This document shows, one piece after another, positions 36,046-44,887 of a DNA stretch of 64,000 bases. The translations under genes were made by a program, and so were the position numbers. Each line of letters begins with the position of its first letter. Positions within the stretch are counted from its first letter, which is position 1. Under the pieces are notes generated by a model that saw only the letters and a list, made by a program, of their open reading frames with translations, made no database searches and was not told where the DNA came from. This DNA is from Paracoccus yeei ATCC BAA-599. Its GTDB lineage: Bacteria; Pseudomonadota; Alphaproteobacteria; Rhodobacterales; Rhodobacteraceae. The stretch is taken from contig NZ_JHWH01000014.1 of NCBI RefSeq assembly GCF_000622145.1, positions 62,001 through 126,000 on the forward strand. The letters are read 5' to 3'.

Positions 36046-36287
36046 ATGGACAGCAATGCCCTGACCACCGTCCTGATCGCGGCCTTCGGCCTGTGCCTCT
36101 CGGCGGTTCTGGCGTTTCGCTGCTGCTGTGGCTGCGCGGCCGGCTGTCGGATCGCGGCAAGGTCGTGGCGCGCAACGGCCTGGTGGTCGCCGTCCTGCTT
36201 CTGGTGATCGCCCTGGCCTGTTTCAGCGTCGCAGGCTACGGCCACACGCCCCTGCTGCGGCTTCCCCGGCGGCTGTTCAGGCCCTGA
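36046..36287 (+). pseudogene. Small two-helix membrane protein, apparent 1-bp frameshift
   Basis: From ATG 36046 the frame reads MDSNALTTVLIAAFGLCLSA, then leaves a hydrophobic helix for Cys/Arg-rich sequence and stops at about 36213. One base out of phase, the helix continues as GVSLLLWLRGRLSDRGKVVA and a second helix VVAVLLLVIALACFSVAGYG, ending at 36287. Adding one G in the GG at 36111-36112 would restore an ~80-residue protein with two membrane segments. This is either a real frameshift or a sequencing error. I do not recognise a family. Confidence 0.6.
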
Positions 36288-36367
36288 CCCGTGAACCCGG
36301 CGCCGGCGGGTTCGGGGTCGGCCCGGGACCATCGCCCGACCCCGCAAAACCGTGATCGCTGCGCTGC

Positions 36368-36393
36368 GGAACCGGGCGCCCCCCTGGCGGGTT
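36368..36393 (+). promoter_or_regulatory. Candidate EcfG-type promoter of the CsbD gene (GGAAC-N17-GGTT)
   Basis: GGAAC at 36368-36372, 17 nt, GGTT at 36390-36393. A transcript starting near 36401 would have a ~30-nt leader containing GGAGGA (36419-36424) and ATG 36432. CsbD-family genes are common general-stress targets, so site and gene fit. The assignment rests on motif and spacing only. Confidence 0.55.
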
Positions 36394-36431
36394 CTTCTTG
36401 CATAGTCAACCAAGCCACGGAGGATCAATCC

Positions 36432-36614
36432 ATGGGTGAAGCAACTGACAAGATCAAGGCTGCCGGCAACAAGGTTGCGGGCAATGTCAAGGAAGCCGTC
36501 GGCAAGGCGACCGACAACCCCGGCCTCACCGCCGAGGGCAAGGCCCAGCAGGCCAAGGGCACGGCCCAGGATGTGGCCGGCACCGTCAAGGGCAAGCTCG
36601 GCGACACGATCTAA
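36432..36614 (+). CDS. CsbD family stress-response protein
   Basis: 60 residues starting MGEATDKIKAAGNKVAGNVK, highly charged and Ala/Gly/Lys-rich with repeated K-x-x-G and A-x-G motifs typical of the CsbD/YjbJ family. These small proteins are made under general stress; their molecular role is unknown. GGAGGA lies 7 nt before the ATG, which fixes the start. A GGAAC-N17-GGTT element upstream and an intrinsic terminator downstream make it a single-gene transcription unit. Confidence 0.92.
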   Translation: MGEATDKIKAAGNKVAGNVKEAVGKATDNPGLTAEGKAQQAKGTAQDVAGTVKGKLGDTI

Positions 36615-36671
36615 GGGCTTCGCCGGCTCCGGTCCCCGGCCTCCCTCTCCCCTCCGACCGGACCCGGCCCC

Positions 36672-36700
36672 AGGCCCCGCCCTCCGTGGCGGGGCCTTTT
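36672..36700 (+). terminator. Intrinsic terminator of the CsbD gene
   Basis: Stem AGGCCCCGCC / GGCGGGGCCT with loop CTCCGT, followed by TTTT (36697-36700). It lies 57 bp after the CsbD stop on the same strand. Confidence 0.85.
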
Positions 36701-36733
36701 GCTGCGCATGGGCCGCGCAACGGGGACGGCGGG

Positions 36734-36764
36734 CGGTGTACGCCCGGTGTACGCGCGGTGTACG
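36734..36764. repeat. Three 9-bp direct repeats CGGTGTACG, 11-bp period
   Basis: CGGTGTACG occurs at 36734-36742, 36745-36753 and 36756-36764, spaced exactly 11 bp, with a palindromic GTGTAC core. A related GCGGTGCACCGC dyad follows near 36815. They lie in the convergent spacer between csbD and ftsK, between terminators of opposite polarity. Confidence 0.75.
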
Positions 36765-36776
36765 GCTGTCACGGCG

Positions 36777-36797
36777 AAAACCCCGGCATTTGCCGGG
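36777..36797 (-). terminator. Second intrinsic terminator facing ftsK
   Basis: On the minus strand, CCCGGCA-AA-TGCCGGG followed by G and TTTT. It lies about 90 bp beyond the ftsK stop, downstream of the first ftsK terminator. Confidence 0.65.
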
Positions 36798-36836
36798 ATT
36801 TCGTGGATGTCCACCGCGCGGTGCACCGCGCAACGC

Positions 36837-36862
36837 AAAAGGCCGGGCGCAACGGCCCGGCC
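36837..36862 (-). terminator. Intrinsic terminator of ftsK
   Basis: On the minus strand, GGCCGGGC, 6-nt loop, GCCCGGCC, then TTTTGCG. It begins 24 bp after the ftsK stop, the right place for its terminator. Confidence 0.8.
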
Positions 36863-36885
36863 CCGGAAACGGCGCTGGCGCGGGA

Positions 36886-39510
36886 TCAGACCTCGGGGAC
36901 CAGAACCTCGCGCTTGCCGACGTGGTTCGCCGGGCTGACCACGCCCTGCTCCTCCATCTGCTCGACCAGCCGCGCAGCCTTGTTGTAGCCGATCGCCAGC
37001 TTGCGCTGGATATAGCTGGTCGAGCATTTGCGGTCCTTGGCGACGATGGCGACGGCCATGTCGTAAAGCTCGGCATCCCCGCCTTCGCCGCTGGACAGGC
37101 CCAGCACCATGTCGATGCTGTCGGCCTTTTCCTCGTCCGGGCCTTCGACCACGCCGGCCATATAGCTGGGAGGACCGAAGGATTTCAGATGGTTGACGAT
37201 CTCCTCGACCTCCTCGTCGCTGACGAAGGGACCGTGGACGCGGGTGATGCGCGACCCGCCCGCCATGTACAGCATGTCGCCTTGGCCCAGCAGTTGCTCG
37301 GCGCCCTGCTCGCCCAGGATGGTGCGGCTGTCGATCTTGGAGGTGACCTGAAAGCTGATCCGGGTCGGGAAGTTCGCCTTGATCGTGCCGGTGATGACAT
37401 CGACCGAAGGCCGCTGCGTCGCCATGATGAGGTGGATGCCGCTGGCCCGCGCCATCTGCGCAAGCCGTTGAATGCACGCCTCGATTTCCTTGCCCGCGAC
37501 CATCATCAGGTCGGCCATCTCGTCGACGATGACGACGATATAGGGGAAGGTCTCGGGCTGGAACTCCTCGGTCTCGAAGATCGGCTCGCCGGTGTCCTCG
37601 TCGAAGCCGGTCTGCACGGTGCGCTTGAACATCTCGTCCTTGGACAGCGCCTCGCGGACGCGGCTGTTGTAGCCCTCGATGTTCCTGACGCCCATCTTGG
37701 ACATCCGGCGATAGCGCTCCTCCATCTCTCCGACGACCCATTTCAGCGCCACGACCGCCTTCTTCGGGTCGGTGACGACCGGCGACAGAAGATGCGGAAT
37801 CCCATCGTAAACAGACAGTTCCAGCATCTTGGGGTCGATCATGATCAGCCGGCACTGCTCGGGCGTCAGCTTGTAGAGCAGGCTCAGGATCATGGTGTTG
37901 ATGGCGACCGACTTGCCCGAGCCGGTGGTCCCCGCGATCAGCAGGTGGGGCATCTTGGCCAGGTTCGCCACGACCGGCCCGCCGCCGATGTCCTTGCCAA
38001 GCGCCAGCGGCAAGGGCTGGGTTCCGTCGGCATAGGAGGGCGCGGCCAGGATCTCGCGCAGCACGACCTTTTCGCGTCGCGCGTTCGGCAGTTCGATCCC
38101 GATGACGCTGCGCCCCGGCACGGTCGAGACCCGCGCCGACAGCGCCGACATCGACCGCGCGATGTCGTCGGCCAGCCCGATCACCCGGCTGGCCTTGAGC
38201 CCCGGCGCAGGCTCGAGTTCGTAGAGCGTGACCACGGGGCCGGGCCGGACCTCGGTGATCTGGCCCTTGACGCCATAGTCGTCCAGCACCGCCTCGAGCA
38301 TGCGGGCATTGTCCATCAGCGCCTCCTCGGACAGCTGGTGGCGCTCGACGGTGGTGGGGGCGGTCAGCAGCGACAGGGGCGGGTGTTCGTAATGGCCCAG
38401 GGCCTCGCGCGCGGGCGAGGCCTGCGGCCGGGGCGGCGCGCGGCGGGCGGCGGGCGGCGCCACGGGCGCGGCATGGGGGTCATGCCCGTCGCCGTCCTCG
38501 TCCTCGTCCTCATCCTCGTCGTGGCGGGGCAGGGGCTGGGCCTGTCCGCCCGTCAGCCGCGCCGTCACCGCCGACAGGACCGAAGGCTTGGGCGCGGCCG
38601 GCTCGGTCCGGTGGCGGATCGCCTCGTCGATCCGGCTCGATATCGCCTCGTCCGAGGGGGCCTCGTCGTCGTCGGGGTAATGCGGCTCGGGCTCGACCAG
38701 TTCGGACTGGGGCCGGATCACGGGCGAGCGGGGCGGCGGCACAACGCGGCGGGCGGGCCGGGCCGCCTCGTCGGGCAGGACGGCGTCGCCGGCGCGGGCC
38801 GTGCGGTCGCGCCGCGCCTCGGCCTTGGTCCTGATGCGCTGCGCCGCGCCCGAGGACAGCCGCGCGCCCCGGTCCACGCCATGCAGCGCCAGCAGCCGCG
38901 CGGTCGCGAGCCCCTCCCGCAGGAAGCGGCCGATGGCGCCCAGCTCGCGCTTGTCGAAGCCCAGCACGAAGGCCATGAAGCCTGCGGCGGCGGCGGCCGT
39001 CAGCAGCGCCAGCACCTTGATCGCGATCGAGGCCTTGACCGGCATCACCGACAGCATGGCGCCCATCAGCATGTCGCCCAGGTGCCCGCCCAGGCCAAAG
39101 CTTTGCGTCCAGCCCGGTGGCGGCGCCATCGAGGTCGCATAGACCGAGACCAGCACCATTCCGATGGGCAGGAAGATGCCCCGCATGATGCGTTCCTCGC
39201 CCCGGTGCAGCATGAAGCGCAGGCCCCAGGCGACGGCGCCCACGACCAGCACCCAGGTGCCATAGCCGGTGATCATGAACAGCGCCGAGGCGACATAGGC
39301 GCCCGGCCGGCCCAGATAGTTCTGCGCCGGCTGGTCGGTCGCCGACATGAAGCTGGGGTCGTCGGGCGTATAGCTGACCAGCATCGCCGCGATCAGCAGG
39401 CCCAGCACGATCAGCCCGGCACCCAGCAGTTCCTTGCCGCGCCGTTCCAGCGCCGCCTGGGTGGATTGATCGAACAGCGGATCGCGGTGTTTGGCCTGCC
39501 AGCTCGCCAT
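36886..39510 (-). CDS. ftsK: DNA translocase FtsK
   Basis: 874 residues from ATG 39510 ([15 protein letters not shown]). Four membrane helices (about 31-46, 71-97, 110-127, 160-183) are followed by a Pro/Asp-rich linker with an acidic run at about 331-342. The RecA-like motor has Walker [10 protein letters not shown] at 526-534 and Walker [13 protein letters not shown]. The C-terminal gamma winged helix reads [20 protein letters not shown]. FtsK pumps DNA at the septum so that dimers are resolved at dif. Its ATG follows the aminotransferase stop by 2 bp. Confidence 0.96.
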   Translation of the reverse strand: MASWQAKHRDPLFDQSTQAALERRGKELLGAGLIVLGLLIAAMLVSYTPDDPSFMSATDQPAQNYLGRPGAYVASALFMITGYGTWVLVVGAVAWGLRFMLHRGEERIMRGIFLPIGMVLVSVYATSMAPPPGWTQSFGLGGHLGDMLMGAMLSVMPVKASIAIKVLALLTAAAAAGFMAFVLGFDKRELGAIGRFLREGLATARLLALHGVDRGARLSSGAAQRIRTKAEARRDRTARAGDAVLPDEAARPARRVVPPPRSPVIRPQSELVEPEPHYPDDDEAPSDEAISSRIDEAIRHRTEPAAPKPSVLSAVTARLTGGQAQPLPRHDEDEDEDEDGDGHDPHAAPVAPPAARRAPPRPQASPAREALGHYEHPPLSLLTAPTTVERHQLSEEALMDNARMLEAVLDDYGVKGQITEVRPGPVVTLYELEPAPGLKASRVIGLADDIARSMSALSARVSTVPGRSVIGIELPNARREKVVLREILAAPSYADGTQPLPLALGKDIGGGPVVANLAKMPHLLIAGTTGSGKSVAINTMILSLLYKLTPEQCRLIMIDPKMLELSVYDGIPHLLSPVVTDPKKAVVALKWVVGEMEERYRRMSKMGVRNIEGYNSRVREALSKDEMFKRTVQTGFDEDTGEPIFETEEFQPETFPYIVVIVDEMADLMMVAGKEIEACIQRLAQMARASGIHLIMATQRPSVDVITGTIKANFPTRISFQVTSKIDSRTILGEQGAEQLLGQGDMLYMAGGSRITRVHGPFVSDEEVEEIVNHLKSFGPPSYMAGVVEGPDEEKADSIDMVLGLSSGEGGDAELYDMAVAIVAKDRKCSTSYIQRKLAIGYNKAARLVEQMEEQGVVSPANHVGKREVLVPEV

Positions 39511-39512
39511 GA

Positions 39513-40706
39513 TTAATCCCCTTGATACAAACAGGTTTTCAGGCGGTTCAGCGCCGCCTCGGTCGGGCCGGCCGGATCGACCAGCGCGACGCGGATGTAA
39601 TTCTGCCCCGGGTTGCCCTGGTCGGTGTCGCGCGACAGATAGGCCCCGGGCAGGACCTGGATGCCGGCCTGGGTCCACAGCGTCTTCGCCGCATCCTCGC
39701 CGGTGCCGACCGATTCGGGCACGCGCAGCCACAGGAAGAAGCCCCCCTGCGGCGGCCGATAGCCGGGGACATTGCCCAGCACCCGGTCGGCCACGGCATA
39801 TTTGGCATGATAAAGCGCGCGGTTTTCCTCGACATGCGCCTCGTCGTTCCAGGCGGCCGCGCTGACGCGCTGCACAGGCAGCGGCAGGGGCGCGCCGGAA
39901 TAGCTGCGCAGGCGCCGCAGCTGGCCGATCTGGGCCGGCCCGCCCGCCGCGAAGCCCGACCGCAGCCCCGGCAGGTTCGAGCGTTTGGACAGCGAATTGA
40001 ACATCACCACCCGGTCGGGCAGCCCCATGCGGGTGGCCACGGCCAGCGCCCCGGGCGGCGGGGCGTCGCGCCAGATCTCGGAATAGCATTCGTCCGAAAA
40101 GACCAGGAAATCATGGCGATCCGCCAGGGCGATCAGGTCCTCGAGATAGGCGTCGTCGGCGACCGAGCCCTGCGGGTTGGCGGGCGAGCACAGATAGGCG
40201 ATGGCGACCCGGTCCAGCACGGCCGGGTCCAGATCGCCGTAGCGGGGCAGGAACCCCGTCGCTTCGGTTGCGGGGACAAAGACCGGCTCGGCCCCCACGG
40301 CGGCGGCGGCCACGGCATAGACCTGATAGAACGGGTTCGGAATCAGGATGGCGGGGCGCTGGCCGGCCTTCGTCTCGGGGCAAAGGGCCAGGGCCGCGTT
40401 GAACAGCCCTTCGCGCGTGCCGTTCAGCGCGGTGATGCGGGCGGGCTCGACCTCGATGCCGTGGCGGCGCCGGATCCAGCCCGAAATCGCGGCCAGCAGG
40501 TCGGGCGTGCCTTCGTTCGGGGGGTACTTGCCGAATTCGGCGATGCTGTCGGCCATGATGCGGGCGGTGAATTCCGGCACCGCATGGCGCGGCTCGCCGA
40601 TGGTCATGACGACCGGATCGGCGGCGGGGGACAGGCCCGAAAGAAGCGTTCGCAAGCGCGGGAACGCATATTCCGGCAGGTTCGAGAACCGCTCGGGTAT
40701 TGCCAT
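39513..40706 (-). CDS. PLP-dependent class I/II aminotransferase, DapC-like
   Basis: 397 residues from ATG 40706 ([15 protein letters not shown]). Fold-type I features: [13 protein letters not shown], the substrate-binding [19 protein letters not shown] with the PLP-contacting Asp and Tyr, and the Schiff-base lysine Lys241 in [14 protein letters not shown]. The [12 protein letters not shown] and [14 protein letters not shown] segments resemble succinyldiaminopimelate transaminase (DapC) of lysine/peptidoglycan synthesis. That assignment is likely but not certain. Transcribed into ftsK with a 2-bp gap. Confidence 0.87.
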   Translation of the reverse strand: MAIPERFSNLPEYAFPRLRTLLSGLSPAADPVVMTIGEPRHAVPEFTARIMADSIAEFGKYPPNEGTPDLLAAISGWIRRRHGIEVEPARITALNGTREGLFNAALALCPETKAGQRPAILIPNPFYQVYAVAAAAVGAEPVFVPATEATGFLPRYGDLDPAVLDRVAIAYLCSPANPQGSVADDAYLEDLIALADRHDFLVFSDECYSEIWRDAPPPGALAVATRMGLPDRVVMFNSLSKRSNLPGLRSGFAAGGPAQIGQLRRLRSYSGAPLPLPVQRVSAAAWNDEAHVEENRALYHAKYAVADRVLGNVPGYRPPQGGFFLWLRVPESVGTGEDAAKTLWTQAGIQVLPGAYLSRDTDQGNPGQNYIRVALVDPAGPTEAALNRLKTCLYQGD

Positions 40707-40826
40707 GACTGCCTCTCGAACGGGGTCGTAGCGCCCCGTTTTCCGGGCAAAGATACCGGCAAACCCCCCATGCGTCCAGAGATTCACGGACCGAAAACCC
40801 CCGGCCCGGCCCCGAAGGCCGCGGTT

Positions 40827-42149
40827 TCAGCGCAGCGCGGCCTCGGCCGCGGCGGCGGCGACCAGCAGCGCGCGGTCGGCACGCGGCGCGCCCATCAGCA
40901 TGATGCCGCAGGCCGGCTGTCCGGTCGGCAGGGTGACGGCGGGCAGGCCCAGAAGGTTCGCGATGCGCGTGTTGCGCAGGGTCAGCAGGTTCTCGGTCGC
41001 GAAATAGGCGCCATCCGTCAGCAGCCTTTCGGTGTCGGGCGGCAGGATGGGGGCGGTCGGCAGGATCGCCGCGTCGAAACCCGCCGCGACCCGGGCCCAG
41101 TCCGCGCGCAGCCGCCCCAGCCGGTCCCAGGCGGCGACGTAATCCGCCGCCGTCACGTCCCGCCCGCCCCGGAAGCGTTCCAGGATCGCGGGATACATCA
41201 GTTCCGGCGCGTCCTCGATCTGGTCGCGCCAGAGGCCATAGGCCTCGGGGGCGAACAGGGTGGGCGACAGCGCCAGCGCCTCGGCCACACAAGGGGGCTG
41301 GGCATGGGTGATGCGCGCGCCCGCGCGCGCCAGCCGCGCCACCGCATCCTCGAAGGCCGCGACCGGTCCCTCGCGCGCCTGGTCGAAGGGCGCGCCGTCG
41401 ATCACCAGAAGCCGCAGGTGGCGGGGCGGGCCGGACAGGTCGGGGGCCGGCTCGCCGCGCAGGGTAGCGAAAAGCTCGGCGCAGTCCTCGACCGTGCGGG
41501 CGATGGGTCCGGCCACGTCGAAGCGGCGGCACAGCGGCACCATGCCCTCGGCGCTGAGCGCGCCCATCGAGGGCTTGAAGCCCACCAGCCCGTTCCATGC
41601 CGCGGGCACCCGGATCGAGCCGCCGGTGTCCGACCCCATCGCGGCCGCCGCCAACCCCAACGCGACCGACACCGCAGCGCCCGAACTGGACCCGCCGGGC
41701 GCCAGCGCAGGGTCGATGCTGTTCGGCGGCGTCGCCGTCATCGGGTTCACCCCCAGCCCGGAAAAGGCCAGTTCGGTCATGTGGGTCTTGCCCAGGCAGA
41801 CCAGGCCCTGCAGGGTCGCCGCCGCCAGGATCTGCGCGTCGCGCCCGGGGATGCGCCCCGTCAGCAGGCGCGAGCCCGCCTCGGTCGGCTGGCGGGCCAT
41901 GTCGAAATTGTCCTTCCAGTTGATCGCCACCCCGTCCAGCAGGCCGCGGCGCAGCCCGGCGCGGGCCCGGTCATGGGCGGCGATCGCCTCGGCCCGGGCG
42001 CGGTCGGCGGTGGTGCGGGCATAGATGCGCCGGCCGTAGGGGTGGCGGGCGATGGCGTCCAGATAGGCCTCGGTCTGCTCGACCGGGCTGGCCAGGCCGG
42101 CCAGGATTGCGCGGCCCTGCTCTGCCGCCGATGCCTTGAGCCAGTCCAT
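40827..42149 (-). CDS. Amidase (amidase-signature family)
   Basis: 440 residues. The amidase-signature Ser-cisSer-Lys triad is visible: Lys79 in VAINWKDNFD, cis-Ser in PGGSSSGAAVS (154-156) and nucleophile Ser178 in GSDTGGSIRVPAAW. The family hydrolyses many amides, and some members act as GatA subunits. The absence of gatB/gatC nearby and the short C-terminus argue for a free-standing amidase of unknown substrate. It lies 120 bp upstream of the aminotransferase on the same strand. Confidence 0.88.
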   Translation of the reverse strand: MDWLKASAAEQGRAILAGLASPVEQTEAYLDAIARHPYGRRIYARTTADRARAEAIAAHDRARAGLRRGLLDGVAINWKDNFDMARQPTEAGSRLLTGRIPGRDAQILAAATLQGLVCLGKTHMTELAFSGLGVNPMTATPPNSIDPALAPGGSSSGAAVSVALGLAAAAMGSDTGGSIRVPAAWNGLVGFKPSMGALSAEGMVPLCRRFDVAGPIARTVEDCAELFATLRGEPAPDLSGPPRHLRLLVIDGAPFDQAREGPVAAFEDAVARLARAGARITHAQPPCVAEALALSPTLFAPEAYGLWRDQIEDAPELMYPAILERFRGGRDVTAADYVAAWDRLGRLRADWARVAAGFDAAILPTAPILPPDTERLLTDGAYFATENLLTLRNTRIANLLGLPAVTLPTGQPACGIMLMGAPRADRALLVAAAAAEAALR

Positions 42150-42265
42150 GCCGCGCCTTTCGATAACCTGCCCGGCCCAAGGCTAGCCCCTGGGCCGGTG
42201 CGCTGCAATGGCGCAGGCCCCAGATGCCGCATGGACATTGCCGGCGGCGGCGGCATAGTGCGCGC

Positions 42266-43492
42266 ATGGACATGGATCATGACATCGTCGTCGCGGGCGG
42301 CGGGCTGAACGGCCCCGCCCTGGCGCTGGCATTGCAGGGCTGCGGGATGCGCGTGGCCGTGGTGGACGCACGCCCGGCCGATGCGCGGGGCACCGCGGGC
42401 TTCGACGGCCGCGCTTATGCGCTGGCGCTGGCCTCGCAGCGGCTGCTGGCCGCGCTGGGGCTGTGGAGCGAACTTGCCGGCAGCGCCCAACCCATCCTGA
42501 AAGTGCAGGCGGTGCAGGGCGCGCCGGGCGAGGGGGCCGACCCCTTCGGCCTGCATTTCGATGGCGCCGAGATCGAGGAAGGCCGCCTGGGCTACATGCT
42601 CGAGGACCGGCATCTGTATCGCGCCCTGGTCGGCGCCATGCGGGACCGGGGGATCGCGCACCTGCCCGGGCTGATGGTCACCGGGCAGGACCCGGGGCCC
42701 GCAGGGGTGACGGTGGCGCTGTCGGACGGGCGGGCCCTGCGCGCGCGCCTGCTGGTCGGCGCCGACGGCCGGCAGTCGGGGGTCGCGGCGCGCGCGGGCA
42801 TCCGGCGGCTGGGCCATGACTACGGCCAGCTTGCGCTGGTCGCGGCGGTCGATCACGACCTGCCCCATCAGGGCACGGCGCATCAGCTGTTCATGCCGGG
42901 CGGGCCGCTGGCGATCCTGCCGCTGCCGGGCAACCGCAGCTCCATCGTCTGGTCCGAGCAGAAGGCCGCCGCCCAGGCGATCCTGGCCCTGCCCGAGGAC
43001 GCGTTTCTCGAGGTGCTGCGGCCCCGGTTCGGCGATTTCCTGGGCGACATCCGCCTGGCCGGCCCGCGCTTTTCCTATCCGCTCAGCCTCAGCCTGGCCG
43101 AAACCTATGTCGCGCCGCGCGTCGCACTGGTGGGCGATGCCGCGCATGGCGTCCACCCCATCGCGGGGCAGGGGCTGAACCTGGGCCTGCGCGATGTCGC
43201 GGCCCTGGCCGAGGTGCTGACCCTGGCGCGTCGGCGGGGCGAGGACATCGGCACGGACCCGGTGCTGGCGCGCTATCAGGCGTGGCGCCGGCCCGACGCC
43301 ACCCTGCTGGCTTTGGGGATGGACGGGGTGAACGCGCTGTTTTCCAACGCAAACCCGCTGCTGCGCGCAGCCCGTGGCTTGGGCCTGGGCATGGTGGACA
43401 GCCTGCCGCCCCTACGCCGCCGCTTCATGCGGCAGGCGGCCGGGCTGTCGCTGCAGCCGATGCCGCGCCTGCTGGCCGGCCGCCCGCTTTGA
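42266..43492 (+). CDS. UbiH/UbiF/COQ6-family FAD monooxygenase
   Basis: 408 residues from ATG 42266. An N-terminal FAD dinucleotide fold (DIVVAGGGLNGPALALAL), a middle LLVGADGRQSGVAARAG DG-motif and a C-terminal GD motif (ALVGDAAHGVHPIAGQGLNL) place it among the ubiquinone-biosynthesis hydroxylases. Which ring carbon it hydroxylates (UbiH, UbiF, UbiI or UbiL type) cannot be decided by motif. The first ATG of the frame lies upstream in the spacer from the divergent amidase; ATG 42266 puts the FAD motif at the usual position. Confidence 0.9.
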   Translation: MDMDHDIVVAGGGLNGPALALALQGCGMRVAVVDARPADARGTAGFDGRAYALALASQRLLAALGLWSELAGSAQPILKVQAVQGAPGEGADPFGLHFDGAEIEEGRLGYMLEDRHLYRALVGAMRDRGIAHLPGLMVTGQDPGPAGVTVALSDGRALRARLLVGADGRQSGVAARAGIRRLGHDYGQLALVAAVDHDLPHQGTAHQLFMPGGPLAILPLPGNRSSIVWSEQKAAAQAILALPEDAFLEVLRPRFGDFLGDIRLAGPRFSYPLSLSLAETYVAPRVALVGDAAHGVHPIAGQGLNLGLRDVAALAEVLTLARRRGEDIGTDPVLARYQAWRRPDATLLALGMDGVNALFSNANPLLRAARGLGLGMVDSLPPLRRRFMRQAAGLSLQPMPRLLAGRPL

Positions 43493-43509
43493 CGCCCGCC
43501 CGCCCTGGC

Positions 43510-43535
43510 GGAACGTTCACGCCGCCGCGAGCGTT
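43510..43535 (+). promoter_or_regulatory. Candidate EcfG-type promoter ahead of lolA (GGAAC-N17-CGTT)
   Basis: GGAAC 43510-43514, 17 nt, CGTT 43532-43535, an exact match to the EcfG consensus. The expected start near 43543 leaves a ~45-57-nt leader to the lolA start codon. It overlaps CGTTCG...CGAACG and GAACGTTC dyads, which could alternatively be a protein operator. Confidence 0.5.
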
Positions 43536-43587
43536 CGGGCTGCGCGCGTCCAAGCGAACGTGATGTGCAAGCCCTTCGCGAACCGCT

Positions 43588-44175
43588 ATGATCCGGGACA
43601 TGAACCTGAAATCGCTCGCCCTTGCGCCCGTCCTGTGCCTGGCCCTGGCCTTCCCCGCCCTGGCCGAGAAGATCCCCCTGAACGAGATCTCGCGCTATCT
43701 CAACAGCCTCAAGACCGCGCAGGCGGCGTTCACCCAAGTGAACCCGGACGGCAGCGTTTCGACCGGGCAGGTGTTCATCCACCGGCCGAACCGGGTGCGC
43801 TTCGAATACCAGGGCAGCAAGACGCTGGTCCTGGCCTCGGCCGGGCAGGTCGCGGTCTATGACGGCAAGACCCGCGGCGGGCCGCAGCAATATCCGCTGT
43901 CCAAGACGCCGCTGTCGCTGATCCTGGCGCCGAACATCAACCTGGGCAAGGCGCGCATGGTGACCGGCTATGCCGAAAGAAAGAACACCACCGTGGTCAC
44001 GGCCCAGGACCCCCAGCACCCGGAATACGGCAATATCCAGATGGTGTTCACCGCAAACCCGACCCAGCTGCGGCAATGGGTGGTGACCGATGACGCGGGC
44101 AAGCGCACCACCGTGATCCTGGGCGACATGCGGACGGGGGTTTCGATCCCGCCCTCGAAGTTCGTCATCAACTAG
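43588..44175 (+). CDS. lolA: LolA-like outer membrane lipoprotein carrier protein
   Basis: 195 residues with a signal peptide (LALAPVLCLALAFPALA). The mature part IPLNEISRYLNSLKTAQAAF, FIHRPNRVRFEYQG and VYDGKTRGGPQQYPLSKTPL follow the LolA half-barrel pattern. LolA carries lipoproteins across the periplasm to the outer membrane. Two ATGs are possible, 43588 (MIRDMNLK) and 43600 (MNLK); neither has a strong SD, and the second gives a cleaner signal peptide. Convergent with the SLT-like lipoprotein, 3 bp apart. Confidence 0.87.
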   Translation: MIRDMNLKSLALAPVLCLALAFPALAEKIPLNEISRYLNSLKTAQAAFTQVNPDGSVSTGQVFIHRPNRVRFEYQGSKTLVLASAGQVAVYDGKTRGGPQQYPLSKTPLSLILAPNINLGKARMVTGYAERKNTTVVTAQDPQHPEYGNIQMVFTANPTQLRQWVVTDDAGKRTTVILGDMRTGVSIPPSKFVIN

Positions 44176-44178
44176 GGC

Positions 44179-44760
44179 TCAGCGCCTGCAGCTCGCCAGC
44201 TGCATCTCGTAAAGCTGGGCCCGGGCGCCGACCTTGTAGGCCACATCCGTCAGCCAGGGCTTGCCGCGATGCGAGCCCTTGGCAAAGCCCGCCCGGCCTT
44301 CGTGATAGGCCAGGTATTGCGAGGCGGCGTCGCGCTTGGAAATGCCCAGGATGCGCGTCGAATCGTTCATGTACCAGCCCATGAAATCGGTCGCGTCGCG
44401 GATGTTGTCGCGCCGCGCGCCGCGATTGCCAGTCGAACGGCGATAGTCGTCCCAGGTCCCGTCGATGGCCTGGCTGTAGCCATAGGCCGAGCTTTGCCGT
44501 CCCATCGGGATGATCCCCAGCGCATAGCGGTGCGGGGTGCGGGCGTCGCCGATGAATTTCGATTCCTGGTGGATGGTGGCCATCTGGACGTGGATCGGCA
44601 CGCCCCAGCGCTGCTCGGTCTGCCGCATCGCACGCATATAGGCCGGGCGTTCGGCCGCGATGGCGCAGGCGTTTTCCAGATTGCGCGGCGCCTTGTAGCT
44701 GCCGCCGCCGCCGCACGAGGCGACCAGCCCGACGATCGCGAGCTTGAGAAACCTGTTCAT
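44179..44760 (-). CDS. SLT-type (lytic transglycosylase-like) lipoprotein
   Basis: 193 residues. The signal peptide ends in a lipobox VASC (Cys16) followed by Gly residues that would tether the lipoprotein. The soluble-lytic-transglycosylase-like core has ATIHQESKFIGDA with the presumed catalytic Glu66, then SSAYGYSQAIDGTWDDY and YLAYHEGRAGF. Such enzymes cleave peptidoglycan glycan strands to 1,6-anhydro ends. The protein is short and its own substrate is unproven. The following 127-bp spacer to the orphan gene shows no clear terminator. Confidence 0.8.
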   Translation of the reverse strand: MNRFLKLAIVGLVASCGGGGSYKAPRNLENACAIAAERPAYMRAMRQTEQRWGVPIHVQMATIHQESKFIGDARTPHRYALGIIPMGRQSSAYGYSQAIDGTWDDYRRSTGNRGARRDNIRDATDFMGWYMNDSTRILGISKRDAASQYLAYHEGRAGFAKGSHRGKPWLTDVAYKVGARAQLYEMQLASCRR

Positions 44761-44887
44761 GACTGCCCCTCATTGTCTTTTTCCGGGGATGTTAGCCCGG
44801 CAAAGGGGGGTGGCGCAAATGACAAAGGCTCGATTTTGCGCGGGAAGGCGCGGGGCCTCAGGCCGTTGCGGATCGGGACATGCTGGC

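Noticed and set aside
36734-36764. GTGTAC repeats as a CRISPR array or replication origin
   Set aside because: Units are 9 bp with 2-bp gaps, far too short for CRISPR; no rep gene or DnaA boxes are present nearby.
36436-39516. 1026-codon open frame antisense to ftsK
   Set aside because: Low-complexity Arg/Gly/His-rich product, covered by ftsK with all its motifs.
39522-42308. 928-codon open frame antisense to the aminotransferase and amidase genes
   Set aside because: Spans two well-supported genes on the other strand and has no recognisable domain.
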